From positions 1-24,214 of the forward strand of contig MPUH01001099.1 in the NCBI GenBank assembly GCA_001970955.1: 24,214 nt of DNA, in the 5' to 3' direction. Origin of the DNA: Stentor coeruleus (Eukaryota > Ciliophora > Heterotrichea > Heterotrichida > Stentoridae). Shown here piece after piece: positions 1-7,424 of this stretch. Made by a program: the position numbers and the translations under genes. The notes under the pieces are model-generated. The model saw only the letters and a list, made by a program, of their open reading frames with translations, was not told where the DNA came from and searched no databases. Each line of letters opens with the position of its first letter. Within the stretch, counting starts at the first letter, position 1.

Positions 1-325
1 TTATTTCTTATCAAGATATCATAAATTCCCATAAACTTAACACTTTGTCTACAAACTCTAAAATCACTTAAAATCTTTATACTAATCTCATTGACAAAAG
101 CTCGTAAAACTTAAAAATCCTAAAATTTCCCAATACAAAAACCAATCGCCCAATCATCCTCTCTAAAACCTTCAATTCTAGTTAATTTCATCAATGCAAA
201 ATCTTTATTATTATCTCCTTTTATATAAATTTTCCGAATTCCTAAATCTTTTAATAATTATCATAACCCAGTTTTTTATAAAGCAATTGAGCAGTGAAGT
301 GGTCATAATTTAAGCGAAAGCATAT
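1..325. other. 3' flank of the RRM gene, no gene seen
   Basis: This is AT-rich DNA downstream of the minus-strand RRM gene. Read on the plus strand it is rich in C and almost without G (especially about 61-240), so on the coding strand of the neighbouring gene it is G-rich, matching other 3' flanks here. A 39-codon plus-strand reading frame at 194-313 starts with ATG, but it is hydrophobic and low in complexity and I do not consider it a gene. No telomeric repeat is visible at the left edge. Confidence 0.5.
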
Positions 326-733
326 CTAATAGGGCCTATATCTACTATATTTAGGGCGAAAATAAGAATAAGAACGTCTCATAAAGGGTCTCGAACTTCG
401 CGGTTTGATTTTTGGTATATTATTTCTTTTTGGTAAAACTTTCAATTTCCTACCTTTAAAATTCTTATCATTAACTGATTCAGCTTTAGATACTGAACTG
501 ATATCTACAAATTCTAAATACGCATATCCTTTAGGCTGACCTGAAAATTTATCTGTTGGGATTGTGACTCTTTCAATTGCCCCACATTCTTTAAACAAAT
601 TCCTAAGCTCTTCTGTGCTGGTTGAGTAGTCGACATTTCCTATAAAAATTGATCTTTTGTCTCGTTCATCAGCTTCGTTTGTCACGTTTTCTACTTCTTC
701 TTTTGTCTCTACCTTTTTTTCTTCGTTATCCAT
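326..733 (-). CDS. PABPN1: PABPN1-like nuclear poly(A)-binding RRM protein
   Basis: This gene encodes 135 aa and ends in TAG. An acidic, Glu/Lys-rich N-terminus (residues 1-27) is followed by one RNA recognition motif at about 28-101, with RNP2 IFIGNV (29-34) and RNP1 KGYAYLEF (68-75). The tail is basic and rich in Arg, Tyr and Ser (about 102-135). Acidic start, single RRM and RY-rich tail is the layout of nuclear poly(A)-binding protein PABPN1/Pab2. That family binds growing poly(A) tails in the nucleus, stimulates poly(A) polymerase and limits tail length. The RRM segment GYAYLEF and the preceding basic loop fit this family better than splicing RRMs. The protein is shorter than the animal form and lacks a long coiled-coil N-terminus. 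The gene is divergent from the DHHC gene across a 757-nt spacer. It could instead be another small single-RRM protein; the RRM itself is certain. Confidence 0.8.
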   Translation of the reverse strand: MDNEEKKVETKEEVENVTNEADERDKRSIFIGNVDYSTSTEELRNLFKECGAIERVTIPTDKFSGQPKGYAYLEFVDISSVSKAESVNDKNFKGRKLKVLPKRNNIPKIKPRSSRPFMRRSYSYFRPKYSRYRPY

Positions 734-1490
734 TTATATTATATAAAAAAATTAGAGATTTTTTGGATGAGGGTGAAAGATGAGTTTTATTTGGATTTTT
801 TAGAGGAAATGATTGAGGAATTTAACAAGGAAAATGAGAATTTTTAGTGGATTAAGTGGGAAAATTAAAAGTTGAAGGGGAAAATAGTTAAAATTTTGAA
901 TGGGATTTTATTAGATGATTGTATAAGGTAGATTGATTATTTGATTATGGATTCTAGAATATTTTTGTAGATATGAGGGACTTGGAAATTTAGGTGATAA
1001 AAGTGTTTTAAGCTTTGAGTATTAGGTTGGAGTAAATTAATTAAGAAGGATAGTTGAGTTGTTTATACATTGTTTAAAATCTTAAAGCATAATCAGATAA
1101 TTCTAATTTTCCTTCTAAAAGTATACTTTAATATATTTCAACTATATTACATAACCAATATACAATCCATAAATGCACTTATCCCAAACAAATATAATCC
1201 AATTCAAAAAAAAACTTCTTTCTATACCTTCTCAATCTATTTTAAAACCTTTTATAATCTACTTTTTACCATATATCCAATATAAAATTCCATTCACCGC
1301 ATCCTCCTACAAAATTATTTATTTTCCCAACAAAAAAGTACTTCCACTTAAAAATATTCGACCTTCTAACTAAAATCTTAATCCAACTCCTTCACAATAA
1401 TCATAAAAAATTAATTCTCTACTAAACCCTAAAAAAATCCTACATTCCAAAATCAGTATAAAATCTTATCCCCAATAAACTAAACTTTAT
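734..1490. promoter_or_regulatory. Divergent intergenic region with strand-skew switch
   Basis: This 757-nt spacer separates two divergently transcribed genes. The left part (about 734-1060) is G-rich and C-poor on the plus strand. The right part (about 1080-1490) is C-rich and G-poor. Each half is therefore C-rich on the coding strand of the gene it precedes, the same pattern seen before every first gene of a cluster here. It probably holds two promoters back to back. Short open frames at 1070-1285 and 1173-1373 are low-complexity and not believable as genes. I see no clear TATA box that stands out from the AT-rich background. Confidence 0.5.
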
Positions 1491-2585
1491 ATGAAAGTCC
1501 AGTTATTAGTGACATCATTGCATAGCGGGTTGATCATCATCCTCGCCTATCTCATAACCCGTCTCCAAGATCCAAAAAAGGGTATTTTTTGGGTATTCTG
1601 GTAACATCCACAAAGGTGCGAAGTAGGACTAGCATTCATCTTTTATATCTGGGTCGCGAAAAGTGACCCTGGACGAATCAAAGATGATCGACCAATACCA
1701 ACAACTAAAGCTGAGAGTGGTTTTCATCAACAACAATCATCTCTTGGAAGCATCCTAACAGCGACATCAGGGCTAAACAGGGCAACCTCGCAAAATCTCA
1801 ACGATAAAATCCCAGAAACGTTTATATCTCAACCAATAAACCTCAATCATCCTTGCATAACTGAACGACTTAATCATAATGACAGCTCAAGTAACTCTGT
1901 TAGTATCAATTTAGATATAATTCCTGATGATATAAGCAATTCTTTAGATATACACCCTGCTGATGAAGAAAATCATTTAGCAAGTCAAGAAAATATTGAT
2001 TCAAACCCATCAGCTAATATTTCTCAAGATATAAACCATATAAGTGAATCTGAGAAAATTGAAAATACAGATAAAGACAAAAATGATGATAAATTCGAAT
2101 GCCTTTATTGCACTGTATGCTTTTGTGATCAACCTTTAAGAGCAAGACATTGTAAAAGTTGTGGGATTTGTATTTCAACTTTTGATCATCATTGCCCGTT
2201 TATAGGTAATTGTGTGGGAGAAAAAAATAAACTCATATTTTTTTGGTATCTAATGTTCCAGACTATAGAATGTTGGATTGGGTTTTATCTTTGTTATACA
2301 AATACGCAGGATTATGAGGATTGGAATGTTTGGTGTCAAATGAATATTAAGTATGTCCTAGTAGGTTTTTTACCGTTTTTATTGGGTGTGCTTTTGTCAT
2401 GTTTGTGGGTATATCATGCTATCCTAGCTTGTAAAAACTGGACAACTTATGAGGTTTTAAAATGGAAAGATGTTTATTATTTAGGAACGGCAGAAAGGTC
2501 ACCTTTTGATATGGGCTTGATAAAAAACTGCTTTTATTACTGCAGACCATATAAGAAAATTACTATGTGGAGAGTTCAGAATTAA
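1491..2585 (+). CDS. DHHC-type protein S-acyltransferase (palmitoyltransferase), one 15-nt intron
   Basis: Reading from ATG 1491, an in-frame TAA appears at 1602. Removing a 15-nt intron (1601-1615) restores a single 359-aa frame ending in TAA. The enzyme would transfer palmitate to cysteines of membrane-associated proteins. Visible marks are the Cys-rich domain with C-x2-C pairs leading to the catalytic D227-H-H-C230 within FDHHCPFIGNCVG, the DPG motif after the second membrane span (54-56), and the TTxE motif TTYE (313-316). Four membrane spans are likely: about 5-22, 33-51, 242-265 and 280-305. A long, polar, Ser/Asn/Asp-rich cytosolic insert of about 140 residues lies between DPG and the Cys-rich domain, longer than in typical small DHHC enzymes. 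The next gene begins 42 nt after the stop. The splice junction is inferred from frame and domain continuity, not from RNA. Confidence 0.9.
1601..1615 (+). other. 15-nt spliceosomal intron in the DHHC gene
   Basis: The segment starts GTAAC and ends CAAAG, so it obeys GT...AG and is exactly 15 nt long. It contains the only in-frame stop of the gene. Excision splits a Trp codon (TG|G) and joins the second membrane span, giving FWVFW-CEVGLAF followed by the DPG motif. A longer alternative ending at the TAG at 1624-1626 is 26 nt and would shift the frame, so it is rejected. Introns of 15-16 nt are known in Stentor and Blepharisma. Confidence 0.85.
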
Positions 2586-2627
2586 TGTTATATAATAAGT
2601 TAGAAATATAAAGAAAATAATATTTTT

Positions 2628-3299
2628 ATGGAAGATAAACAAACCGTTTATGCTTTGTTTCAGACTTTTGACACAACACAAATACTAACACCTGAGCCGG
2701 AGTCCCCTGATATAATACTTAAAAACCCTTCAGAAGACCCTGAAGTAAGGTATGAAGCTCTTAAAAAAAAGTACGTCAAGTTGTATAAAGAACATAATTT
2801 CTTATTAAAAACAATTATTGGGACTAATCCACCTAGTGTTAATTCGCAAACTATGAAAACTTTACGTGAAGAAATTGAAGTAATGAAAAAGCAAATTGCC
2901 CAACAACAAGGAGAAATAATACAAAAAAATCAGGAACTCGAAAACTTAGCCAAAAAGTTTATATTAGCTAAGTCTGAAATAAATACTAAGAATGAAGAAA
3001 TTGATAAACTACATAATTATATACAAACTTTAGTGAATAAAAAAACAAATTGTGGGAATACTATAAGAAATCCTTGTCATAGAAGAGGCTTAAGATCAGT
3101 ATCGATTTCTAGTTTTTTAGAAACTAGTGTAGAGACTTTAGAAATCGGTTCGGATCTATGTTTAATAAATTTTTTAGTACACAGTTTATTGTTGGATAAG
3201 AAAATCCCTAGGGATGAACTTTTGCAGTATAGAACTGCACTTAATAATATTGAGCTTAAGTTCAATGAGCTCAAAGATAAGCTTAATTTGGTTTATTAA
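2628..3299 (+). CDS. Coiled-coil protein of unknown function
   Basis: The gene encodes 223 aa and ends in TAA. I do not recognise the family. Residues 1-40 are acidic and proline-containing. Heptad-like Leu/Ile/Lys/Glu sequence runs from about 41 to 62 and again from about 73 to 138, strongly suggesting a coiled coil. A short Cys/Arg-rich linker (142-155) follows, then a second helical region (about 165-223) ending in alternating Leu and Lys. There is no signal peptide or membrane span. It starts 42 nt after the DHHC stop on the same strand with no room for a typical long 5' flank, so it may share a transcript or a promoter with that gene. A structural or scaffold role is plausible, but nothing specific can be claimed. 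Confidence 0.8.
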   Translation: MEDKQTVYALFQTFDTTQILTPEPESPDIILKNPSEDPEVRYEALKKKYVKLYKEHNFLLKTIIGTNPPSVNSQTMKTLREEIEVMKKQIAQQQGEIIQKNQELENLAKKFILAKSEINTKNEEIDKLHNYIQTLVNKKTNCGNTIRNPCHRRGLRSVSISSFLETSVETLEIGSDLCLINFLVHSLLLDKKIPRDELLQYRTALNNIELKFNELKDKLNLVY

Positions 3300-3355
3300 G
3301 ATGAAATTATGCTTTTTTATTAGAATTTTGTGGTTTAAAGGGTAATTTTTCATAG

Positions 3356-3763
3356 AAAATATATTATAAAAACTCAGATATACAAATTTTATTGACTTTT
3401 ATTGGAAATTTGCTTAAAATCAATACAGAAAAAGAAGATATGCTTGAAACTATTTCTGAAGTAATTTGCGAATATAAAAGGATTATGTATAAAAAATAAT
3501 TTAGAAATGTTTTGATGAAGGGAATAGCGTAAAAATGGGTGGAATGAGGTAATTTCAATGAAAAAATGCATTTAATTAAAGAAAAAGATTGAAAATACTC
3601 GAATTATGCCTATCAAAAATGCTTTGTAAAAGATGAATTTTTACGATTTCTGAGTGAAAATCATATGGAGTGAGATAAAGGGTATCATGAGAAGTTTTTA
3701 GAAAAATTTTCCGATTCTTGGAAGTAGAAGTTATTAAGTTAAATAATGAGTTTCAATGATTAA
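3356..3763 (+). pseudogene. Probable decayed protein-coding gene of unknown family
   Basis: One frame opens after the TAG at 3353-3355 and stays open for 47 codons. It then continues with protein-like, charged and aromatic sequence through seven internal stops: TAA 3497, TAA 3530, TGA 3545, TGA 3590, TGA 3671, TAG 3725 and TAA 3740, reaching TAA 3761. Stretches between stops (for example VKDEFLRFLSENHME and DKGYHEKFLEKFSDSWK) look coding. Each internal stop could derive from a Trp, Gln or Arg codon by one transition. No homologous intact gene was recognised in the window. It may be a decayed gene, or chance in a G-rich 3' flank. Confidence 0.4.
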
Positions 3764-4072
3764 TTATTTTTGTGTGTGGAAAATAGATTTTGGGGATTTT
3801 ATAATTTTTGTCAAGGATAATTTTTTTTTGGAAATCTTTAAAAGATTAGAAACTATTCGATGCTGGACACAAATTTTAGATTTGGTTATTAAATAAATTA
3901 GAAATTTTGGCAGTTTAGACTTCGATAAATAATTAACTAAACAGCTATCATTAAATAAATGAAAAAAGTGTTTGTGAATATTTTAGTTAAAATTATTATG
4001 CCAATCATTTTTAGTTTAGTATATGCTTTTAAGAAATTGATTTAATTTGATTTTACAATATTAAATTTAAAA

Positions 4073-4103
4073 TAAACTTAATCATATTATTTTATTAAGT
4101 TTA
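4073..4103. repeat. Inverted repeat, 10-bp arms
   Basis: The arm TAAACTTAAT (4073-4082) is followed by an 11-nt spacer and its exact reverse complement ATTAAGTTTA (4094-4103). It lies about 220 nt upstream of the ankyrin/AGC kinase gene, at the left border of its C-rich flank. It could be a transcription-factor or terminator-like hairpin site, but in DNA this AT-rich it could also be chance. Confidence 0.4.
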
Positions 4104-4319
4104 ATCAACCTTATTGTAATATACTGAAAATCGAACTTCTTAACTGCAAGATTTTCCATAAGCATAGCCCTAAATTTTCTCATCAAAAACCTAGTAAAAC
4201 CTAAAATCCTTCAAAAAAATTTACAAAATCATTCTAAAAACTTCAATTCCAACTGTTAAATCAAATAGCTTTCACAAAAATAAAATAACTTTAAAACTCT
4301 AAAATAAAACATAACACAA

Positions 4320-6365
4320 ATGTCCCAACATCCAAAACCTCGCAGCGCAGACTTTGCTTATACATCACCTCTAAGTCCAGTAAAGCAAGTTTTCATAATA
4401 AAAAACCTAGACACAGGTGAAGAAGTTGATATTCGCGATGAAAATAAAAATTCTTATCCATCTCAGCTAGCTAAAGTGTTAAACCTTGAAGGCAAACAAC
4501 AAGAGTTCGAAGATTTTTATAAAGAAAAGCGTCAAATGAATGTAAATCTTTGGGAAGCTATCGAGAGAAATGATATAAACTTATGCAAAGAGTTATTAGA
4601 CAGAGAAATTTATAGTGATTTAATAGCTCAAACTAATGCACGAGGTCTTGATGATTGGACTGCTTTACACATAGCATCAAGTGAAGGTTTTAAAGATGCA
4701 TGCGAGGTTCTAATTTTCCAAGGAGAAGGTACTGATATAAATGCTAGAACTTCAATGCTTAGAACTCCTCTTCATTTAGCATGTCTTCATGGGCATCTTC
4801 CTGTAGTTAAAGTTCTAATAAGAGAAGGGGCTGATATAAACACAGTTGATATAGAAAAAAATACCCCTTTGCACTATGCAAGTATCAATGGGCATTTAAA
4901 CATAGTCAAATGGCTTCTTTGTCGTAAACCCGATATTACATTACAAAATTATCTGGGCCGTACAGCCGCAGACCTTGCAGTAGGTGTTGAAATTTTCACA
5001 GCTTTTAAAGAACATTGCGCTAAATCTTTAGTACCAGTTCCAAGAACTTTTTATACAAGAACCCCTTTTTACAATTCTTATAAACACAATTCACGTCAAG
5101 ATCAAATCAGTAAAATATTAGAAAAAGCAGCACATCCTACTGCTGAGAAAGACTTACAGATTTTTAATGAAAGACCTACATCTGCGATTAGACAAAATGC
5201 TAGAGCAAAAAGTTTATGTTCTGTTCTGAAAAAAGAACCTGAAGCACCAAGTGTTAAAATAAGCCCACATGNGGCACATCCTACTGCTGAGAAAGACTTA
5301 CAGATTTTTAATGAAAGACCTACATCTGCGATTAGACAAAATGCTAGAGCTAAAAGTTTATGTTCTGTTCTGAAAAAAGAACCTGAAGCACCAAGTGTTA
5401 AAATAAGCCCACATGACTTTAAAGGTTTACTACAATTAGGTAAAGGGAGTTTTGGTGAAGTGTATCTTGTTGAAAAAATAGACACAACTGAACAATTTGC
5501 TTTGAAAGTTCTAAGAAAAGATAAGGTTCTTGGGAATAATCTTGTAAGATATGCTTTTACTGAACGAAATATCTTATCGGCTATAAATCATCCGTATATA
5601 GTCAAGCTACATTATGCATTTCAAACAGCAGAAAAGCTCGCTTTTGTTATGGAGTATTGCCCAGGAGGAGATTTAGGAACACATTTAGCTCGAGAAAAGC
5701 ATTTCCCAGAAGAAAAAGCTCGCTTTTATATAGTAGAAATTTTATTAGCCCTAGAAGAACTCCATAGACATGGGATTATTTTTAGAGACCTCAAACCTGA
5801 AAATGTTGTCCTAGACAATGATGGCCATGCAAAACTTACAGACTTTGGGCTATCTAAAGAAGGTATGGAAGAAGGTCAGAAGGCCAGGTCTTTTTGTGGA
5901 TCGGTAGCTTATCTTGCCCCTGAAATGCTTAGAAGAGTTGGTCATGATCGAACTGTTGATTGGTATTTACTTGGAGTTGTTTTATATGAAATGATTGTTG
6001 GAACACCTCCTTATTATTCAAATAATCGTGAGCAGCTTTTTAATAACATACAGAGAGGAAAATTGGTTTTACCTAAAAGCATGTCGGATGATACAAAAAG
6101 TTTGATTAAATTATTGTTACATAGAGACCCTGCAAAAAGACTTGGTGCATCGTCAAAGGATTCAGAAGAGATTAAAGAACATAGTTATTTTGCTTCAGTA
6201 AATTGGCAAGAATTTATTAGTAAAAGTGTTGCTCCACCACCGTATAAACCTGTTAGGAGGGTGTCGAAAGGTGTTGCACTGGAGAAAATATTTGGAAAAC
6301 TTGAAGACAATAATCTTAGTCAGAAAGTTGAAGGCTGGTCTTTTATAATCCCTATCAAAAAGTAA
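4320..6365 (+). CDS. Ankyrin-repeat / AGC-type protein kinase fusion
   Basis: As written, the frame is 681 codons with one ambiguous residue (318). Removing an assembly-type 144-nt repeat at 5130-5415 gives an expected 633 aa. Ankyrin repeats occupy about residues 75-222 (DWTALHIAS, TPLHLACLHGH, TPLHYASINGH). A serine/threonine kinase domain starts near 366 (as written): glycine loop GKGSFGEV, ATP-anchoring Lys396 in FALK, catalytic loop FRDLKPEN, DFG within LTDFGLS, and APE in YLAPEM. The activation loop ARSFCGS has Ser where many AGC kinases have Thr. The C-terminal tail has VEGWSFI, resembling the AGC hydrophobic motif FxGFS/TF/Y with its aromatic positions changed. The gene probably acts in cytosolic signalling, with ankyrins choosing partners. 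It leads a three-gene head-to-tail group with a long C-rich 5' flank. The kinase and ankyrin calls are firm; the AGC subfamily is not resolved. Confidence 0.9.
   Translation: MSQHPKPRSADFAYTSPLSPVKQVFIIKNLDTGEEVDIRDENKNSYPSQLAKVLNLEGKQQEFEDFYKEKRQMNVNLWEAIERNDINLCKELLDREIYSDLIAQTNARGLDDWTALHIASSEGFKDACEVLIFQGEGTDINARTSMLRTPLHLACLHGHLPVVKVLIREGADINTVDIEKNTPLHYASINGHLNIVKWLLCRKPDITLQNYLGRTAADLAVGVEIFTAFKEHCAKSLVPVPRTFYTRTPFYNSYKHNSRQDQISKILEKAAHPTAEKDLQIFNERPTSAIRQNARAKSLCSVLKKEPEAPSVKISPHXAHPTAEKDLQIFNERPTSAIRQNARAKSLCSVLKKEPEAPSVKISPHDFKGLLQLGKGSFGEVYLVEKIDTTEQFALKVLRKDKVLGNNLVRYAFTERNILSAINHPYIVKLHYAFQTAEKLAFVMEYCPGGDLGTHLAREKHFPEEKARFYIVEILLALEELHRHGIIFRDLKPENVVLDNDGHAKLTDFGLSKEGMEEGQKARSFCGSVAYLAPEMLRRVGHDRTVDWYLLGVVLYEMIVGTPPYYSNNREQLFNNIQRGKLVLPKSMSDDTKSLIKLLLHRDPAKRLGASSKDSEEIKEHSYFASVNWQEFISKSVAPPPYKPVRRVSKGVALEKIFGKLEDNNLSQKVEGWSFIIPIKK
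5130..5415 (+). repeat. Assembly-type duplication around N at 5272
   Basis: A 142-nt segment (5130-5271) is repeated at 5274-5415 with period 144, separated by one N. The copies differ at A5207 versus T5351, a synonymous GCA/GCT change. The duplicated protein segment lies just before the kinase glycine loop and keeps the frame. This fits two overlapping contig ends, or two alleles, placed side by side rather than a real tandem repeat. Confidence 0.85.
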
Positions 6366-6599
6366 TAAAAGCAATAAATATCTTAAAATAATTCAATGGA
6401 TATTGATATTGGTTCTCAAAACTTGGAAAAAGCTGTTCAAGAACTCTTTGCATATGCCTACACGACTAATAACAACNCCAAAAAGTAATAAAAGCAATAA
6501 ATATCTTAAAATAATTCAATGGATATTGAGATTGATTCTCAAAACTTGGAAAAAGCTGTTCAAGAACTCTTTGCATATGCCTACACGACTAATAACAAC
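6356..6599 (+). repeat. Assembly-type duplication around N at 6477
   Basis: The segment 6356-6476 is repeated at 6479-6599 with period 123. It spans the end of the kinase gene, the short spacer and the first codons of the next gene, so both ATG 6396 and ATG 6519 look like starts. Two mismatches (T6407/G6530 and G6412/A6535) change residues 4 and 6 (Asp/Glu and Gly/Asp), as expected for two alleles. Without the repeat, the spacer between the two genes is 30 nt. Confidence 0.85.
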
Positions 6600-7409
6600 T
6601 TAGATGATGATAGTTTCTTAGGAGATGATTCCAAAAGCATTGATAACCTTAACCCATTTGAATTTAAAGAAAATTTCAAGTTTCTAATCATGGACTTGCT
6701 AAAATTCAAAAAGCAGCACAAAAACACTAGAAAGGCTGAGCTTGTTCTAAGAAATTCTCAATTTGAAGCTCTTTATGAAAAACTTGAGTTTGAAGTAAAA
6801 AAACATATGAGAAATGAGTATCAGCTTAAATTGCATATTGAAAATCATCAGAATCGTATTGAAGAACTAGAAATATCAGAAAGCAAAGATATTGCTTTAA
6901 TAAAAGGACTAGAGGAAAAATGTAATGGGAAAAAAAATCCAAAAAGCTCAGAAATAGACAAGATTCGCAAGGAAATGGAAGAAAAAATTCGAAATTTGCT
7001 GGAAGTTGGAGAAAAAAAGGATAAAGCTCTGAGGAAGATTGAATACGAGAACATTAAGCTAAAAACCCTTTTAGAGGAAAAAATTAGGGAATATGATTCA
7101 ATTAAAAAAGAGTTGGTGAAAATAAACAAAATGACCCCAGCGAAAAAAGATCCTATTTTTGGACTTCAAAATTCTTTCAAGAAAAAGCATGAGTTAAATA
7201 AAAGCCAAAATCTCTTGGAAAGGTCTGAAAGCTTAAGAGAATATTCTCATATTAAAAGGAAGTCTATAAGTGAACTTGATTTAGAAAGTAACAAATCTTT
7301 AAATATAAAAAAAGATTCAAAAGAGCCCAAAAGTGCTGATATTATGACACGTGGACAGAAAAGAAGGTTTACTGAGAAGCTGAATTCTAGTAGAAAGTCA
7401 AATAATTAA
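6519..7409 (+). CDS. Coiled-coil protein of unknown function
   Basis: The gene encodes 296 aa and ends in TAA. ATG 6519 is chosen because the frame from the duplicate ATG at 6396 runs into the N and then stops. The first 50 residues are acidic and Asn-rich. A long heptad-like, Lys/Glu-rich helix runs from about 70 to 205. The C-terminal 90 residues are basic and Ser-rich, with likely disordered stretches such as KRKSISELDLE and a final KRRFTEKLNSSRKS. No membrane span or signal peptide is seen, and I do not recognise the family. The gene lies between the kinase and another coiled-coil gene with only 15 nt to the next start. A cytoskeletal or basal-body role is a guess from composition alone. 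Confidence 0.8.
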   Translation: MDIEIDSQNLEKAVQELFAYAYTTNNNLDDDSFLGDDSKSIDNLNPFEFKENFKFLIMDLLKFKKQHKNTRKAELVLRNSQFEALYEKLEFEVKKHMRNEYQLKLHIENHQNRIEELEISESKDIALIKGLEEKCNGKKNPKSSEIDKIRKEMEEKIRNLLEVGEKKDKALRKIEYENIKLKTLLEEKIREYDSIKKELVKINKMTPAKKDPIFGLQNSFKKKHELNKSQNLLERSESLREYSHIKRKSISELDLESNKSLNIKKDSKEPKSADIMTRGQKRRFTEKLNSSRKSNN

Positions 7410-7424
7410 TATTTGCATATAAAA

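Larger units (their letters stand above)
3300..4319. other. Spacer with gene remnant, inverted repeat and kinase 5' flank
   Basis: The left part is G-rich and holds a stop-riddled reading frame (3356-3763, listed separately). The middle is featureless AT-rich DNA apart from a 10-bp inverted repeat at 4073-4103. The last 180 nt before the kinase (4141-4320) contain 36 C but only 7 G on the plus strand by my count. That is the strong C-over-G bias seen before cluster-leading genes, so the promoter of the kinase cluster probably lies here. Confidence 0.5.

Noticed and set aside
194..313. 39-codon ATG frame on the plus strand beside the RRM gene
   Set aside because: Short, low-complexity, in a flank free of G where stops are rare by chance; no supporting motif.
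1070..1373. Two overlapping plus-strand open frames of 66-71 codons
   Set aside because: They lie in the G-poor 5' flank of the DHHC gene, are low-complexity hydrophobic or Lys/Asn/Ile-rich, one begins at TTG, and they show no domain.
1601..1626. Alternative 26-nt intron in the DHHC gene ending in TAG
   Set aside because: It would shift the frame and destroy the DPG segment.
5102..5485. Antisense open frame across the kinase gene
   Set aside because: A shadow of the plus-strand gene and its duplicated segment, without domain signal; the same holds for other antisense frames inside clear genes.
6403..6603. 66-codon frame crossing the N at 6477
   Set aside because: An out-of-frame by-product of the duplicated segment.
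7413..7424. Upstream extension of the long coiled-coil gene to TTG
   Set aside because: No ATG there; eukaryotic starts in this window are all ATG in an A-rich context, and ATG 7425 fits.
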